The notes under the pieces: generated by a model
Told to the model about the DNA's origin: nothing
What the model saw: only the letters and a program-made list of their open reading frames with translations
Database searches by the model: none
In this document: positions 63,653 through 64,000 of the stretch, piece after piece
Layout: each line of letters opens with the position of its first letter
Numbering within the stretch: position 1 is the first letter of the stretch
Assembly (NCBI RefSeq): GCF_017874625.1
Contig: NZ_JAGIKZ010000003.1
Coordinates: 143,574 to 207,573, forward strand
Source: Cytobacillus eiseniae
GTDB lineage: Bacteria; Bacillota; Bacilli; Bacillales; Cytobacillaceae
Length of the DNA: 64,000 nt
Reading direction: 5' to 3'
Position numbers and translations under genes: made by a program

Positions 63653-64000
63653 AATAAGCGGAGAAATTCCGCTTAACAGCTCTAGATTTGATAAAAATCA
63701 TTGTTTTGGATCAAATAAGCGGAAATTATCCGCCTATTCCATAAAAAGAACCAAAATAAGCAGAAATAAGCGGAGAAATTCCGCTTAACACCACTAAATT
63801 TGATAAAAATCATTGTTTTGGATCAAATAAGCGGAAAAATTCCGCCTATTCCATAAAAAGAATCAAAATAAGCAGAAATAAGCGGAGAAATTCCGCTTAA
63901 CAGCTCTAAATTTGATAAAAATCATTGTTTTGGATCAAATAAGCGGAAAAATTCCGCCTATTCCATAAAAAGAATCAAAATAAGCAGAAATAAGCGGAGA
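63653..64000. repeat. 112-bp tandem repeat array of hairpins, runs off the window
   Basis: The unit AATAAGCGGAGAAATTCCGC starts at 63653, 63765, 63877 and 63989, exactly 112 bases apart. Each unit has two palindromes (AAGCGGAGAAATTCCGCTT and AAATAAGCGGAAAAATTCCGC) joined by TTTGATAAAAATCATTG and TCCATAAAAAGAAYCAAAAT. Copies differ at only a few positions. No ORF with a ribosome site. Same hairpin motif as at 19717-19855. Confidence 0.9.

Noticed and set aside
63653..64000. Possible CRISPR array from regular spacing
   Set aside because: Both the palindrome and the intervening sequence repeat, with 112-bp period; there are no unique spacers and no cas genes.

Overview
The window is a low-GC, Gram-positive chromosome segment from an endospore-forming member of the Bacillaceae. 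This is inferred from long runs of genes in the order of the Bacillus subtilis yun/yut/yum/yui/yug regions, from the sporulation genes present (lytH, a YhcN-like lipoprotein, yutH, racA, kapB, kapD), and from AGGAGG-type ribosome binding sites with frequent TTG and GTG starts. No rRNA, tRNA, CRISPR array, prophage or transposase gene was seen.

Layout. 1-400: end of a neurotransmitter-type sodium symporter plus its tiny MetS-like subunit. 0.4-14.3 kb: yut block (lytH, lipA, yutC, yutD, two small conserved genes, a c-di-GMP phosphodiesterase-like EAL protein, yutE, yutF, yutG, yutH, then the hom-thrC-thrB operon, the NifU-like yutI and yuzD). 14.4-24 kb: a CNNM/CorC-type membrane protein, a MerR-family regulator that looks frameshifted at its start, yutJ, yuzB, a DUF2225 protein, an IscA-type protein, yumC, yumB, yuiA and yuiB. 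24-29.5 kb: yuiC, yuiD, pepA, yuiF and racA. 30-32.2 kb: a three-gene cluster resembling polyhydroxyalkanoate synthase genes. 32.4-35.1 kb: ald and small genes. 35.2-40.9 kb: a complete mrpABCDEFG sodium/proton antiporter operon on the minus strand. 41-49.8 kb: a DUF1646 permease, kapD, kapB, a Cu/Zn SOD-type lipoprotein, patB, yugE, yugF, yugI and rocD.

49.9-61.5 kb is an accessory sugar-acid locus. A minus-strand arm (SDR reductase, gluconokinase, RpiR regulator) diverges from a plus-strand arm (short 6-phosphogluconate dehydrogenase, TRAP transporter dctPQM, KDG kinase, KDPG aldolase, galactonate dehydratase, 2-hydroxyacid dehydrogenase, HPr-like protein). Together they would import hexonates. 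Gluconate would go through 6-phosphogluconate to pentose phosphate, and galactonate through KDGal and KDPGal to pyruvate plus glyceraldehyde phosphate. The last gene is an HPr paralogue with no phosphorylatable active-site histidine but with the regulatory serine kept, a Crh-like arrangement. rpiA and an iron-dependent alcohol dehydrogenase (yugJ-like) close the coding part.

Intergenic DNA is rich in repeats: four copies of a MITE-like element with AAAGGCT-type ends, at least three or four copies of a second GC-richer element, several short tandem arrays, and a perfect-period 112-bp tandem array of hairpins running off the right edge.
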